This document shows, piece by piece, positions 10,438 through 18,443 of a DNA stretch of 64,000 bases; the first letter of the stretch is position 1, and each line of letters starts with the position of its first letter. The position numbers were made by a program, and so were the translations under genes. The stretch lies in the NCBI RefSeq assembly GCF_900188115.1, contig NZ_FZNW01000003.1, positions 62,001 through 126,000 of the forward strand, in the 5' to 3' direction. Under the pieces are notes generated by a model. It was not told where the DNA came from and searched no databases. It saw nothing but the letters and a program-made list of their open reading frames with translations. Origin of the DNA: Haloechinothrix alba. Its GTDB lineage: Bacteria > Actinomycetota > Actinomycetes > Mycobacteriales > Pseudonocardiaceae.

Positions 10438-12822
10438 ATGTTCGAGCAGGGCCGCGACTGTCCGCACGGGGCCGGGGCCGGGGCCGTCGTCGTCGGCGTT
10501 GACGGTTCCGGGCGCACGCACCGGCTCGGTCAGATCGCCGCGGCCACGGCACGGCCGGTGACCCGTGTGGGAGACCTCGCCGAGCCGGCGGCCGACCTGG
10601 CGGCGCGCCTGGACGAGGTACGCGCGGAAGGCGGGGTCGTGATGGTCGACGACGCCGACCGGCAGCCGTCCGCTGTCCTGCAGGCGCTCGCCCGCGCATC
10701 ACGGCGGGGCGTCTCGATGATGCTCTCCCGGCGTCCCACGATCGCCACCCCCGAACTGGCCGAACTGGACGAGGCGGTGGCCGCGGGGGGAACGGTGCAG
10801 ACCCTGGAGCCGCTCGACAACGAGGGGGTTGCCGCCGTCGTCTCGGCCGTCACCGGCACGCCGACCGCGCCGGAGCAGGTCTTCGAGCTTCGCGAGGAGA
10901 CCGGGGGGCGACCCGCTGTGGTGGCTGCTGTGGCGTCGGTGCCTGGGGGCACCGTCGCGCCCGCGCTGGTCGCCCGGGTTCAGCAGCGCCTGGCGATGCT
11001 CGAGCGGCAGGAGGCATATCTCGCACGGGTCCTGTCACTGCGGCTCGATCTGATCGACGACGTGCTCGGCCGGGTGGCCGGGATCGACCAGGCGGGACTC
11101 GCCGCGGCGATGCGCGCGCTGCGCGACTCCGGCCTGCTCGTGTCCGGGAGCGACAGGATGATCCCCGCGGTCGCGCGGGCCGTCCTTGCGGAACTGCCAC
11201 CCGCCGGGCGCCGCTCACTGCACGACGCGGTGGCCAGGGTGCTCATCGCGACCGACCCCGAACCGATCGCCGCGGCCGAGCAGCTCCGCGCGGGGCGCGT
11301 ACGCAGCCCGGTCGCCGCCGGCGTGTATGCCGCCGCCGCGGAGAGGTCACGCTTCGCGGACCCGCTCGCAGCGACCGGCTGGTACGACCTCGCGATCGAG
11401 TCCGGGGCCGACCCGGCGGCCGTGGCTGTGGGACGGGCGGAGGCCACTGCCCTGCTCGGCAGGCCGGTGGACACAGACTGGGTGGCACTGCCGCAGGACG
11501 ATGCCGAGCGAGCCGCTCTGGTGACCGGTGCGGTGGCCGCGCATCGTGGATGGCCCGGTCGCGCGGCCGAGTCGCTCATCGACGGGGGTCCCTGCGGCCG
11601 GGTGATGGCCGTTCCGGCGCTGGTAGCCACCGGGCGGATCGGGCAGGCACGGGCCGCGGCCGCGAACCACGCGCCGTCGAGTCACCAGCGACTGGCGGAG
11701 GCGGCGCTGGCCGCGCGCGACCCCTGCGCGGCGTTGCCGGCGTTCATCGAGGCTGCCGAGACGGCCGAGCACGCGCAACCCGCTGTGGTGCTGCCGGACA
11801 CCCCGCACGCGCTCGGTGCGCTGGTAGCCGTCACCGCAGGCGACGCAGCCACCGCCGAGTACCTTCTCGAGCGCGCCCTCGAGACCGGTGTCGGCGGGCC
11901 GGTCGCGGTCGACAGGCACCGTGCCCTGCTGGCGTGGGTGCGTATGCGCACCGGCCGGTACGACACGGCCGACGCCGAGCTGCACCGGCTGGCCGGTACG
12001 CGGCCTGCCGGCCGGGAACGGTTGCTCGTAGCGGCGTTGTCGGCGGGCATCGCGCGCCGGTCGGGCGACATGGCGCGGCTGCGCGAGGCGTGGGCCGCCG
12101 CCGAACCGGTCCTGGCACGCATGACCGTCGATGTCTTCCACACCGAGGTTCTCGAGGAGCTGCTCGTCGCCGCGACCCGGCTGCGGGAACACCACAGGGT
12201 GAGCCCGGTGCTCCGGATACTCGACGACATCCTCGACCGGTTGGATCGGCCGGGGCCCTGGGTGGCCGCGGTCGGATGGGTTCGCGTGACCGTGGCCGTC
12301 TCCGGCGAGGACGCGGACTCGGTCGCGGCCGCGGCCCGCCAGGTCGGCTCGACGGCAGCGGAGGGCCCGCGGCAACAGGCGCAGCGTGCGGCTGCCGAGG
12401 AGTGGGAGCGGGTCCTCACCGGCGCGATCGATCCGCAGCGGGTGCTGGCGACGGCGGACGGGCTCGCAGTGGCGCAGCTGCCGTGGGAAGCCTCGAGACT
12501 GGCGGGTCAGGCGGGGATCCGCGCGGCGGACCCGGCCACGGCGCGCAGGCTACTCGAACGTGCCCGGGAGCTGGCCGATTCGGGTGTGCCGGTAGCGCGG
12601 GGTGCGCGGGAGGAACAGCGCGGCGGGCTGTCCGGGCGCGAGATCGACGTCGCGCGGCTGGTTCTCGCCGGGCGTACGCACCGCGAGGTCGGAGCGCAGC
12701 TGTACCTGTCGCCGAAGACGGTCGAACATCACGTCGCGCGGATCCGGACCAAGCTCGGTGCCACCAGCCGGGTCGAGCTCGTTTCCGCGCTTCGCCGGAT
12801 CCTGGCCGACGAGGAGCACTAG
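10438..12822 (+). CDS. iniR: LuxR-family regulator with degenerate P-loop, IniR-like
   Basis: 794 residues. The N-terminal STAND/AAA-like region has a modified Walker A (GVDGSGRT, Arg in place of the usual Lys) near residue 22 and a Walker B-like GGVVMVDDAD. A long helical, repeat-like middle follows, and a LuxR/GerE DNA-binding domain ends the protein (about 730-785, LSGREIDVARLVLAGRTHREV, SPKTVEHHVARI). Size and architecture match the mycobacterial regulator IniR, encoded next to iniBAC. It is transcribed toward iniB. The ATG at 10438 has GAGGAT upstream. It is the obvious candidate to bind the repeated locus motif, though no copy lies before its own gene. Confidence 0.8.
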   Translation: MFEQGRDCPHGAGAGAVVVGVDGSGRTHRLGQIAAATARPVTRVGDLAEPAADLAARLDEVRAEGGVVMVDDADRQPSAVLQALARASRRGVSMMLSRRPTIATPELAELDEAVAAGGTVQTLEPLDNEGVAAVVSAVTGTPTAPEQVFELREETGGRPAVVAAVASVPGGTVAPALVARVQQRLAMLERQEAYLARVLSLRLDLIDDVLGRVAGIDQAGLAAAMRALRDSGLLVSGSDRMIPAVARAVLAELPPAGRRSLHDAVARVLIATDPEPIAAAEQLRAGRVRSPVAAGVYAAAAERSRFADPLAATGWYDLAIESGADPAAVAVGRAEATALLGRPVDTDWVALPQDDAERAALVTGAVAAHRGWPGRAAESLIDGGPCGRVMAVPALVATGRIGQARAAAANHAPSSHQRLAEAALAARDPCAALPAFIEAAETAEHAQPAVVLPDTPHALGALVAVTAGDAATAEYLLERALETGVGGPVAVDRHRALLAWVRMRTGRYDTADAELHRLAGTRPAGRERLLVAALSAGIARRSGDMARLREAWAAAEPVLARMTVDVFHTEVLEELLVAATRLREHHRVSPVLRILDDILDRLDRPGPWVAAVGWVRVTVAVSGEDADSVAAAARQVGSTAAEGPRQQAQRAAAEEWERVLTGAIDPQRVLATADGLAVAQLPWEASRLAGQAGIRAADPATARRLLERARELADSGVPVARGAREEQRGGLSGREIDVARLVLAGRTHREVGAQLYLSPKTVEHHVARIRTKLGATSRVELVSALRRILADEEH

Positions 12823-12845
12823 CCCCCAACGATTCCCCGTCAGGC

Positions 12846-12865
12846 AGGGGGATCGCCCCGATGTG
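12846..12865 (+). promoter_or_regulatory. Conserved ini-locus motif, copy 3
   Basis: AGGGGGATCGCCCCGATGTG matches RGGGGGANNNYCCCGATGYG exactly. It starts 24 bases after the regulator stop and its GATG is 81 bp before the iniB-like ATG. Same orientation and nearly the same spacing as copies 1 and 2. Confidence 0.7.
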
Positions 12866-12940
12866 GGCGGATGGTCCCGCGGCGCAGGATTGCCCTCAAC
12901 GCCTCGGCATCAGGGCTCGGGGCCGACGTGAGGAGCAATC

Positions 12941-14200
12941 ATGGCCACCACGGACGCGGGTATCACACCGGAGATGATCGAGAAGATCGAGGCCTTGTAC
13001 CACAAGATATTCGGCAGCGAGGAGGCGACGGAGAACTTCCTCGCCGATCCGGAGGGTGCGTTCGCCGCGCACGACGTCGACCCCGCCGTGTTCGGTGGTG
13101 TCGACGTGGACCAGCTCGTGCACAGCTGCGCCTACCCGAGTGGCGGGGGCTCGGGTGCCGGCGGGGGCTCGGGTCCCGGGTACGGCGGTGGCGGTGGTGC
13201 AGGCGGCGCAGGCGGGTACGTACCGAGCGCGCAGTCGGTCCAGCAGGTCTCCCATGTGACGCAGAGCTATTACGCGGACCACTCCACGACGTACACCGAC
13301 AACTCGACCGACGTCGACAACTCGGTGGATGTCGGCGTGGATGGCGATGTGTACGGCGACGTCGGCGTGGAGAACAACAACCTCAACCAGCTGGGTGACG
13401 ACAACGTCGGCAATGCCGGCGACGGAGACGTCAATGTCGCAGGCGGTGAAGGCTCCCAGATCATCGACGGGGACAACTACGGCCAGGCCAGCACCGCAGA
13501 CGGCACGGTGCAGGCAGGCGACGACGTCAACGCCCCGATCAACACCGGAGTCAACACCGGCATCATGGCCGACGGCGATGTCGACAACGCGGTCGTCGGC
13601 GACGGCAACACGGTCAACCAGGTCGACGGCGACGCCGGCGGCGCGGTCTTCGGGGACAACAGCGGCCTCGTCGGCGGGATCGACATCGACAGCGGCGGCG
13701 GTGCGGGCGGTAACGCGAGCGGCACCGGTGGCGACGCGTCCGGCGGATTCGGTGGCGAGGGTGGCGACGCGGGCGACACCACGAGCGGCGGCACGGGCGA
13801 CGGCGGCACCAGCGGCACCGCCGTCGGCGGCATCGGCGGGTCCGGCGGCGACGCAGGCGCCACCGGCGGCACAGGCACCGGTGGCGACGCATCCGGTGGC
13901 GCGGGCGGCGAGGTGAACCTGAACCTCAATTTCGGTGGTGGCAGCCAGACGAGCGTTCAGGAATCCACTGTGGAGGACTCAGCGCTCGCGGGTGACGGTG
14001 ACGCCGCGAACGTCTCGGACAACGACATCGACGAGGGTTCGGCTGCCGCGGCGGGCGGGGATGCTACCGGTGGCTTCGAGTCCACCGACGTCCAGACGTC
14101 CGAGGTGCATGCGAGCGACTCTGTCGTGGCGACCGGGCACGGGCCCGGCACCCTGGATCAGGGCGCGGAGCCGGGCCCTGACGAGATGCCGTCCATGTGA
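12941..14200 (+). CDS. iniB: IniB-like glycine/aspartate/asparagine-rich repeat protein
   Basis: 419 residues. A helical N-terminal domain (about 1-60, EALYHKIFGSEEATENFLADPEGAFAAHDVD in two visible parts) resembles the IniB N-terminal domain. After a Gly-rich linker comes a region of short Asp/Asn/Gly/Val repeats (VDNSVDVGVDGDVYGDVGV, LGDDNVGNAGDGDVNVAGG), then Gly-Ala-Ser-rich sequence and an acidic tail. No signal peptide is visible. The repeat pattern suggests a beta-solenoid or fibre-like fold. Strong AGGAG before the ATG. It sits between iniR and iniA, as in mycobacteria, where iniB begins an operon induced by cell-wall inhibitors. A hairpin follows the stop. Confidence 0.8.
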   Translation: MATTDAGITPEMIEKIEALYHKIFGSEEATENFLADPEGAFAAHDVDPAVFGGVDVDQLVHSCAYPSGGGSGAGGGSGPGYGGGGGAGGAGGYVPSAQSVQQVSHVTQSYYADHSTTYTDNSTDVDNSVDVGVDGDVYGDVGVENNNLNQLGDDNVGNAGDGDVNVAGGEGSQIIDGDNYGQASTADGTVQAGDDVNAPINTGVNTGIMADGDVDNAVVGDGNTVNQVDGDAGGAVFGDNSGLVGGIDIDSGGGAGGNASGTGGDASGGFGGEGGDAGDTTSGGTGDGGTSGTAVGGIGGSGGDAGATGGTGTGGDASGGAGGEVNLNLNFGGGSQTSVQESTVEDSALAGDGDAANVSDNDIDEGSAAAAGGDATGGFESTDVQTSEVHASDSVVATGHGPGTLDQGAEPGPDEMPSM

Positions 14201-14211
14201 GAGCGGGGCAC

Positions 14212-14244
14212 GGAGGGTTCCCCGTCGCGGGACGGGGAACCTCC
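14212..14244 (+). terminator. Hairpin between iniB and iniA
   Basis: GGAGGGTTCCCCGTC (14212-14226) and GACGGGGAACCTCC (14231-14244) form a 14-bp stem with one bulged G and a 4-base loop, just after the iniB stop. No T-run follows. It may be a partial terminator that makes iniB more abundant than the downstream GTPases. Confidence 0.6.
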
Positions 14245-14408
14245 ATCGTCTTGCGGTCACGTGGCTCGCCGGTGCAGCGTGCCGTGCACGCGAGGAACCG
14301 CGACGGCAGTAGCAGCGGCGGCGATGACGGCGGCGGCGCGATTCCAGTGGGTTGCGCGGAAATTACGGAATCAGGGAATCGTTCCGCTGCGTCCGGTAAT
14401 GAGGCACG

Positions 14409-16241
14409 ATGATGACCGTGGCATCCGGTACCGCCGGCAACGATGCGGTGGCCAGGGCGGCTGCCCTGGTCGATCTCGGGCTGCGCGCGTGCGAGGCCTT
14501 CGAGCGGCCGGACCTGGCCGCGCGGCTGGAAAGGGTGCAGAGCGGGCTGGCCGACCCGGCCGTGCACGTCGTGGTGGTCGGCGAGTTCAAGCAGGGCAAA
14601 AGCTCCCTGGTCAACGCCCTGGTGGGTGCCAACGCGTGCCCGGTGGACGACGACGTCGCCACAGCCGTACCCACTTACGTGCGGCACGGTGAGCAGCCGA
14701 GTGCCGAGCTCATCGTCGAGGGCAGCCCGCCCCTCCGGCAACCTGTCGCTCTGCAGGAGCTGCGCAGGCGTGTCATCGAGCGTGACCCGGCCGGCGCCGC
14801 TTCCGGGGCCGACGAGGAGCTGGCGCTCGCGGGTGCCGAGGTGCGGCTGCCGCGCACGCTCCTCTCCTCCGGGCTGGTGCTGGTGGACACGCCCGGCGTC
14901 GGCGGGTTGGGGTCGGCGCACGCCGCTGCGAGTCTCGCGGCGGCCTCCATGGCCAGCGCGCTGATCTTCGTCACCGATGCCTCGCAGGAGCTCACCCGCA
15001 GCGAGCTGGACTTCCTCCACAAGGCACGAGACATGTGCGGCACGGTGGCCTGCGCGCTCACCAAGATCGATTTCTACCCGCACTGGCGCCGGATCAGGGA
15101 CCTGGATGTCGAGCACCTCCGCGAGCACGGCGACGTGCCGTGCTTCCCGGTGTCGTCGCGGTTGCGTTCGGCCGCAGCGGAAGCGGGCGACACGGAGCTG
15201 AACACCGAGTCCGGCTACCCGGCCCTGGTGAGCTTCCTGACCGAGCACGTCGGTGCGTCGGCGGCGCACCGCGTGGCCGCCGACGCCGCCGCCGACGTCG
15301 CTGCCGTATGCACGCAGCTCGAAGCGCGGTTCGAGGCGGAGAGGGCGGCCCTGGCCGACCCGGCTGAGGCCCAGCGTGTGGTCTCCGAGCTGACGGCGGT
15401 CAAGGAGCGGATCGCGACCCTGAAGTCCACAGCGGCGAAGTGGAACCAGACCCTCAGCGACGGCGTCACCGACCTCAACTCGGATGTCGAACACGACCTG
15501 CGGCGCCGCATCCGCACCGTCATCGCCGAAGCCGACGACGTGATCGAGGAGTCCGATCCCGCCGACACGTGGACGGAGATGGAGGCCTGGCTGCGCTGTC
15601 GGGTCTCGCACGAGCTTCTCGCCAACTACGCCCTGCTGCGCGACCGCTCCACGGCGCTCGGCGAGGAGGTCGGCGAGCATTTCCGGGAGGCATCCGGTGA
15701 TGTCCTCGACCGGATCGCGGTCCCTGACCCGGAGCTGCAGCTGGCCGGCGCGCGGGTGGAGCACAAGATCGAGCTGGCGAAGATGAAGGTCGGCAAGCAG
15801 GCGATGGTGGCGCTCAAGAGCGCCTACAGCGGCGCCATCATGTTCGTCATGCTCGGCACGCTGACCGGTGTCACGCTCGGCCCCATCGCGCTGGGGATCG
15901 GCCTGGTGATGGGGGGCAAGGGACTGCGGGAAGAGAAGAAGCGACAGCGCGCCAACCGGCAGAAACAGGCGCAGAACGCGGTACGCCGGTACTGCGACGA
16001 GGTCAGCTTCGTGATGGGAAAGGACTCGAAGGACACGCTGCGCACGATCCAGCGGCAGCTGCGCGACCACTACACGGGACTCGCCGAGGAGCTCGACAGG
16101 TCCAACGCGCAGGCACTGCAGCGCGCGTCCGATGCCGCGTCGCACACCCGGGACGAGCGGGACAGGCGGCTGGCGGACATCGATGCCGAGCTGGGCAGGC
16201 TGCGGCAGCTCCGCGAGCGTGCCATGGAGGTGGTCGGGTGA
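14409..16241 (+). CDS. iniA: Dynamin-like GTPase, IniA-like
   Basis: 610 residues with all GTPase motifs: G1 GEFKQGKS at 58-65, G3 LVDTPGVGG near 160, G4 TKID near 218, then a helical stalk. A two-segment hydrophobic hairpin (about 470-505, SGAIMFVMLGTLTGV and LGPIALGIGLVMGG) would be the membrane-inserting paddle of bacterial dynamins. IniA of mycobacteria binds and remodels membranes and supports tolerance to isoniazid and ethambutol; the same role here is inferred. GAGG precedes two adjacent ATGs (14409, 14412), and the second has the better spacing. The stop overlaps the iniC GTG start. Confidence 0.88.
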   Translation: MMTVASGTAGNDAVARAAALVDLGLRACEAFERPDLAARLERVQSGLADPAVHVVVVGEFKQGKSSLVNALVGANACPVDDDVATAVPTYVRHGEQPSAELIVEGSPPLRQPVALQELRRRVIERDPAGAASGADEELALAGAEVRLPRTLLSSGLVLVDTPGVGGLGSAHAAASLAAASMASALIFVTDASQELTRSELDFLHKARDMCGTVACALTKIDFYPHWRRIRDLDVEHLREHGDVPCFPVSSRLRSAAAEAGDTELNTESGYPALVSFLTEHVGASAAHRVAADAAADVAAVCTQLEARFEAERAALADPAEAQRVVSELTAVKERIATLKSTAAKWNQTLSDGVTDLNSDVEHDLRRRIRTVIAEADDVIEESDPADTWTEMEAWLRCRVSHELLANYALLRDRSTALGEEVGEHFREASGDVLDRIAVPDPELQLAGARVEHKIELAKMKVGKQAMVALKSAYSGAIMFVMLGTLTGVTLGPIALGIGLVMGGKGLREEKKRQRANRQKQAQNAVRRYCDEVSFVMGKDSKDTLRTIQRQLRDHYTGLAEELDRSNAQALQRASDAASHTRDERDRRLADIDAELGRLRQLRERAMEVVG

Positions 16242-17752
16242 TCGCGCCACCGCACGGGGAGACGCCGGGCCGGGGAGCACCGGCGACCCTGCTCGACGAC
16301 GCCCGGGGCGCGCTGGACGCCGCGGTGCCGGTCTATGCGGGCACCGGGGATGCCGCCCGGCTGGCCGAGATCCGGCGCAGGCTGGACGAGCCGTTACGGG
16401 TCGCTGTCGCGGGCCGGGTCAAGGCAGGCAAGTCCACATTGCTCAACGCGCTCGCCGCGGAGCGGCTCGCGCCGACGGACGCGGGCGAGTGCACCCGGAT
16501 CGTTACGTGGTACCGCGACGGCCACACCTACCGGGTGGTGGCGCACCCGGTCGACGGTGAGCCGCAGCAGTTGCGTTTCGACCGCGACGGTGGGGCGATC
16601 GAGGTGCACCTGGACGGTCTGGCCGCCGAGTCGGTAGCCAGCCTCGAGGTGACGTGGCCGTCCCAGGCACTGCGCGCTGCCACGCTGATCGACACGCCCG
16701 GCATCGGCTCGCTGTCCGAGCAGTCGGCTCGCCGCACCTGGGACCTGCTCACACCCACCGAGGACGAGACCCCGGCGGATGCGGTGCTGTACCTGTTGCG
16801 CCACCTGCACAGCAGCGACCTGGAGTTTCTCCGGGCGTTCCACGACACCGAGGTCAGCCAACCGAACCCGGTCAACGCCATCGGTATCCTCTCGCGTGCC
16901 GACGAGCTGGGCGTTGGCAGGCTCGACGCGATGGACTCGGCCCGCACGATCGCCGACCGGATGGCCACCGAGCAGAACGTGCGCCGCGTGGTGCAGACCG
17001 TGTTGCCCATCGCCGGTCTGCTTGCCGAGACGGCGGCGACCGTGACCGAGACCGAGGTCGCACAGCTGCGGCGGGTCGCCGCGGTACCGGTGCGGGAGGC
17101 GGACGAGCTGTTGCTGTCGGCCGACCGGTTCGCGCAGCGCATGCCCGAGCTCGGGCTGACATCGATCGAGCGGGAGTGGCTGCTGGACCGGTTCGGGCTG
17201 TTCGGCCTGCGGCTGGCGACCACGCTGTTGCGCCACCAGGCGGTCTCGACCGCCACCGAGCTCGCCGGACAGCTGGCTGAGCGTAGCGGCATCGGGCAGC
17301 TTCGCGAGGTGCTCACGTCGCTGTTCTTCGAGCGCAGGGACGTACTCAAGAGCCGCTCGGCGTTGCTGGCCCTGGACGCGCTGCTCCGCGTGCGGCCCAG
17401 GCCGGGCAGTGAGCGCGTCTCCGTGGAAGTGGAACGGGTCCTCGCCTCGGCCCACCCGTTCCAGGAGCTGCGGGTGCTCTCGGCGGTACGGGCGGGATGG
17501 GTCACCGGGCGCGGCGATGTGCTCGGCGAGCTGGAGCGGATCATCGGCGGGGAAGGCGGCGCCCTCCACCAGCGTCTCGAATGCCCGCCGGAGGCGGGGA
17601 CGCAGGACCTGGCCACTGCCGCGTCCGAGGCACTGCAGCGCTGGCAGCGCCGCGCAGAGAACCCGATGACCCCCCACGAGCTCGCCGTCGCGGCGCGCGT
17701 CGCGGTCAGGACCTGCGAGGGGATGCTCGCCGAGCTGGGGTGGGGCCGATGA
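16238..17752 (+). CDS. iniC: Dynamin-like GTPase, IniC-like
   Basis: 504 residues, partner of the IniA-like protein and translationally coupled to it (GTG start at 16238 overlaps the iniA TGA). GTPase motifs are G1 GRVKAGKST near residue 59, G3 LIDTPGIGSL near 150 and a G4-like SRAD instead of the usual TKAD/NKxD. Unlike IniA, no clear membrane hairpin is visible, as in the shorter partner of other dynamin pairs. Length is close to M. tuberculosis IniC. It converges with the acidic-protein gene 17 bp downstream. Confidence 0.86.
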   Translation: MIAPPHGETPGRGAPATLLDDARGALDAAVPVYAGTGDAARLAEIRRRLDEPLRVAVAGRVKAGKSTLLNALAAERLAPTDAGECTRIVTWYRDGHTYRVVAHPVDGEPQQLRFDRDGGAIEVHLDGLAAESVASLEVTWPSQALRAATLIDTPGIGSLSEQSARRTWDLLTPTEDETPADAVLYLLRHLHSSDLEFLRAFHDTEVSQPNPVNAIGILSRADELGVGRLDAMDSARTIADRMATEQNVRRVVQTVLPIAGLLAETAATVTETEVAQLRRVAAVPVREADELLLSADRFAQRMPELGLTSIEREWLLDRFGLFGLRLATTLLRHQAVSTATELAGQLAERSGIGQLREVLTSLFFERRDVLKSRSALLALDALLRVRPRPGSERVSVEVERVLASAHPFQELRVLSAVRAGWVTGRGDVLGELERIIGGEGGALHQRLECPPEAGTQDLATAASEALQRWQRRAENPMTPHELAVAARVAVRTCEGMLAELGWGR

Positions 17753-17769
17753 GCGCCGGGTGCGAACGG

Positions 17770-18369
17770 TCAGATACCGGCGTCGCCCTCCGCGCCGGCG
17801 TCCCCGCCCGCGCTCGAACCGTTCTCCGGCGTGTCGTCGAACGGGGTGACCACCGGGTCGTCGGCCGGGCCGGCGTCGTCGACGGCCGCGTCGCCGACCG
17901 TGGCGCTGCCCGAGGGCGTGCCCGGTTCGACGGTGTCACCGCTGGTGGTCTCCGCGTTCGTGGTCGCTCCCGACGCGGGATCGCCTGCGCCGAAGTCGAG
18001 GTCGTCGCTTCCGGTCCCGTCTTTTCCGGTTCCGAACGCGATGTCGGCGACCGGCCCGGCCGCCGGCGCGTCAGCGCCCTGCTCGGGTGCAGGCACGCTG
18101 GCCAGCAGGTCGAGCCCGTGTTCGGGAGCCGGCCGGGTGCCTGCGGCGTCGCCTGCGCCGGGCGCGGCGTGCGCGGTGACGAACGGCGCCAGGTGCTCGG
18201 CCACCTCGACAGGCGCGGTCTCGGCATAGCTGACGATCGCCTCGCTGAGCACGTCGTCCGGCAGATCGGAGTAGCCGGAATCGCGCAGCAGCGCCGCCAC
18301 GTCGCGTTCCGCGGGATCCGCGTCGATCAGCTCGTCGAAAACGTCCCGGAGTGGGCGCACCGGTTCCAT
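17770..18369 (-). CDS. Acidic two-part protein of unknown function in the ini-like locus
   Basis: 199 residues. The N-terminal 65 residues look folded and helical (FDELIDADPAERDVAALLRD, then LPDDVLSEAIVSYAETAPVE). The remainder is an acidic, Gly/Ser/Thr/Asp-rich tail that is probably disordered. There is no signal peptide or membrane segment. It is on the opposite strand from its neighbours, divergent from the Hsp70 gene, with motif copy 4 in the shared upstream region. M. tuberculosis has a small gene of unknown function (Rv0340) beside iniB; relationship is possible by context but not shown here. Confidence 0.7.
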   Translation of the reverse strand: MEPVRPLRDVFDELIDADPAERDVAALLRDSGYSDLPDDVLSEAIVSYAETAPVEVAEHLAPFVTAHAAPGAGDAAGTRPAPEHGLDLLASVPAPEQGADAPAAGPVADIAFGTGKDGTGSDDLDFGAGDPASGATTNAETTSGDTVEPGTPSGSATVGDAAVDDAGPADDPVVTPFDDTPENGSSAGGDAGAEGDAGI

Positions 18370-18399
18370 ACATCCACTGTAGGTGCCCGTCCGGGGCTC

Positions 18400-18419
18400 C
18401 GCCTCGGGGAAATCCCCCT
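18400..18419 (-). promoter_or_regulatory. Conserved ini-locus motif, copy 4 (minus strand)
   Basis: Read on the minus strand this is AGGGGGATTTCCCCGAGGCG, matching the other copies except GAGG for GATG. It lies in the 74-bp region shared by the divergent acidic-protein and Hsp70 genes, with its GAGG 36 bp before the acidic-protein ATG. The near-palindromic core (GGGGAAATCCCC) could serve both promoters. Confidence 0.55.
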
Positions 18420-18443
18420 TCGCCGTCTCAGGAGTTGTGGCTG

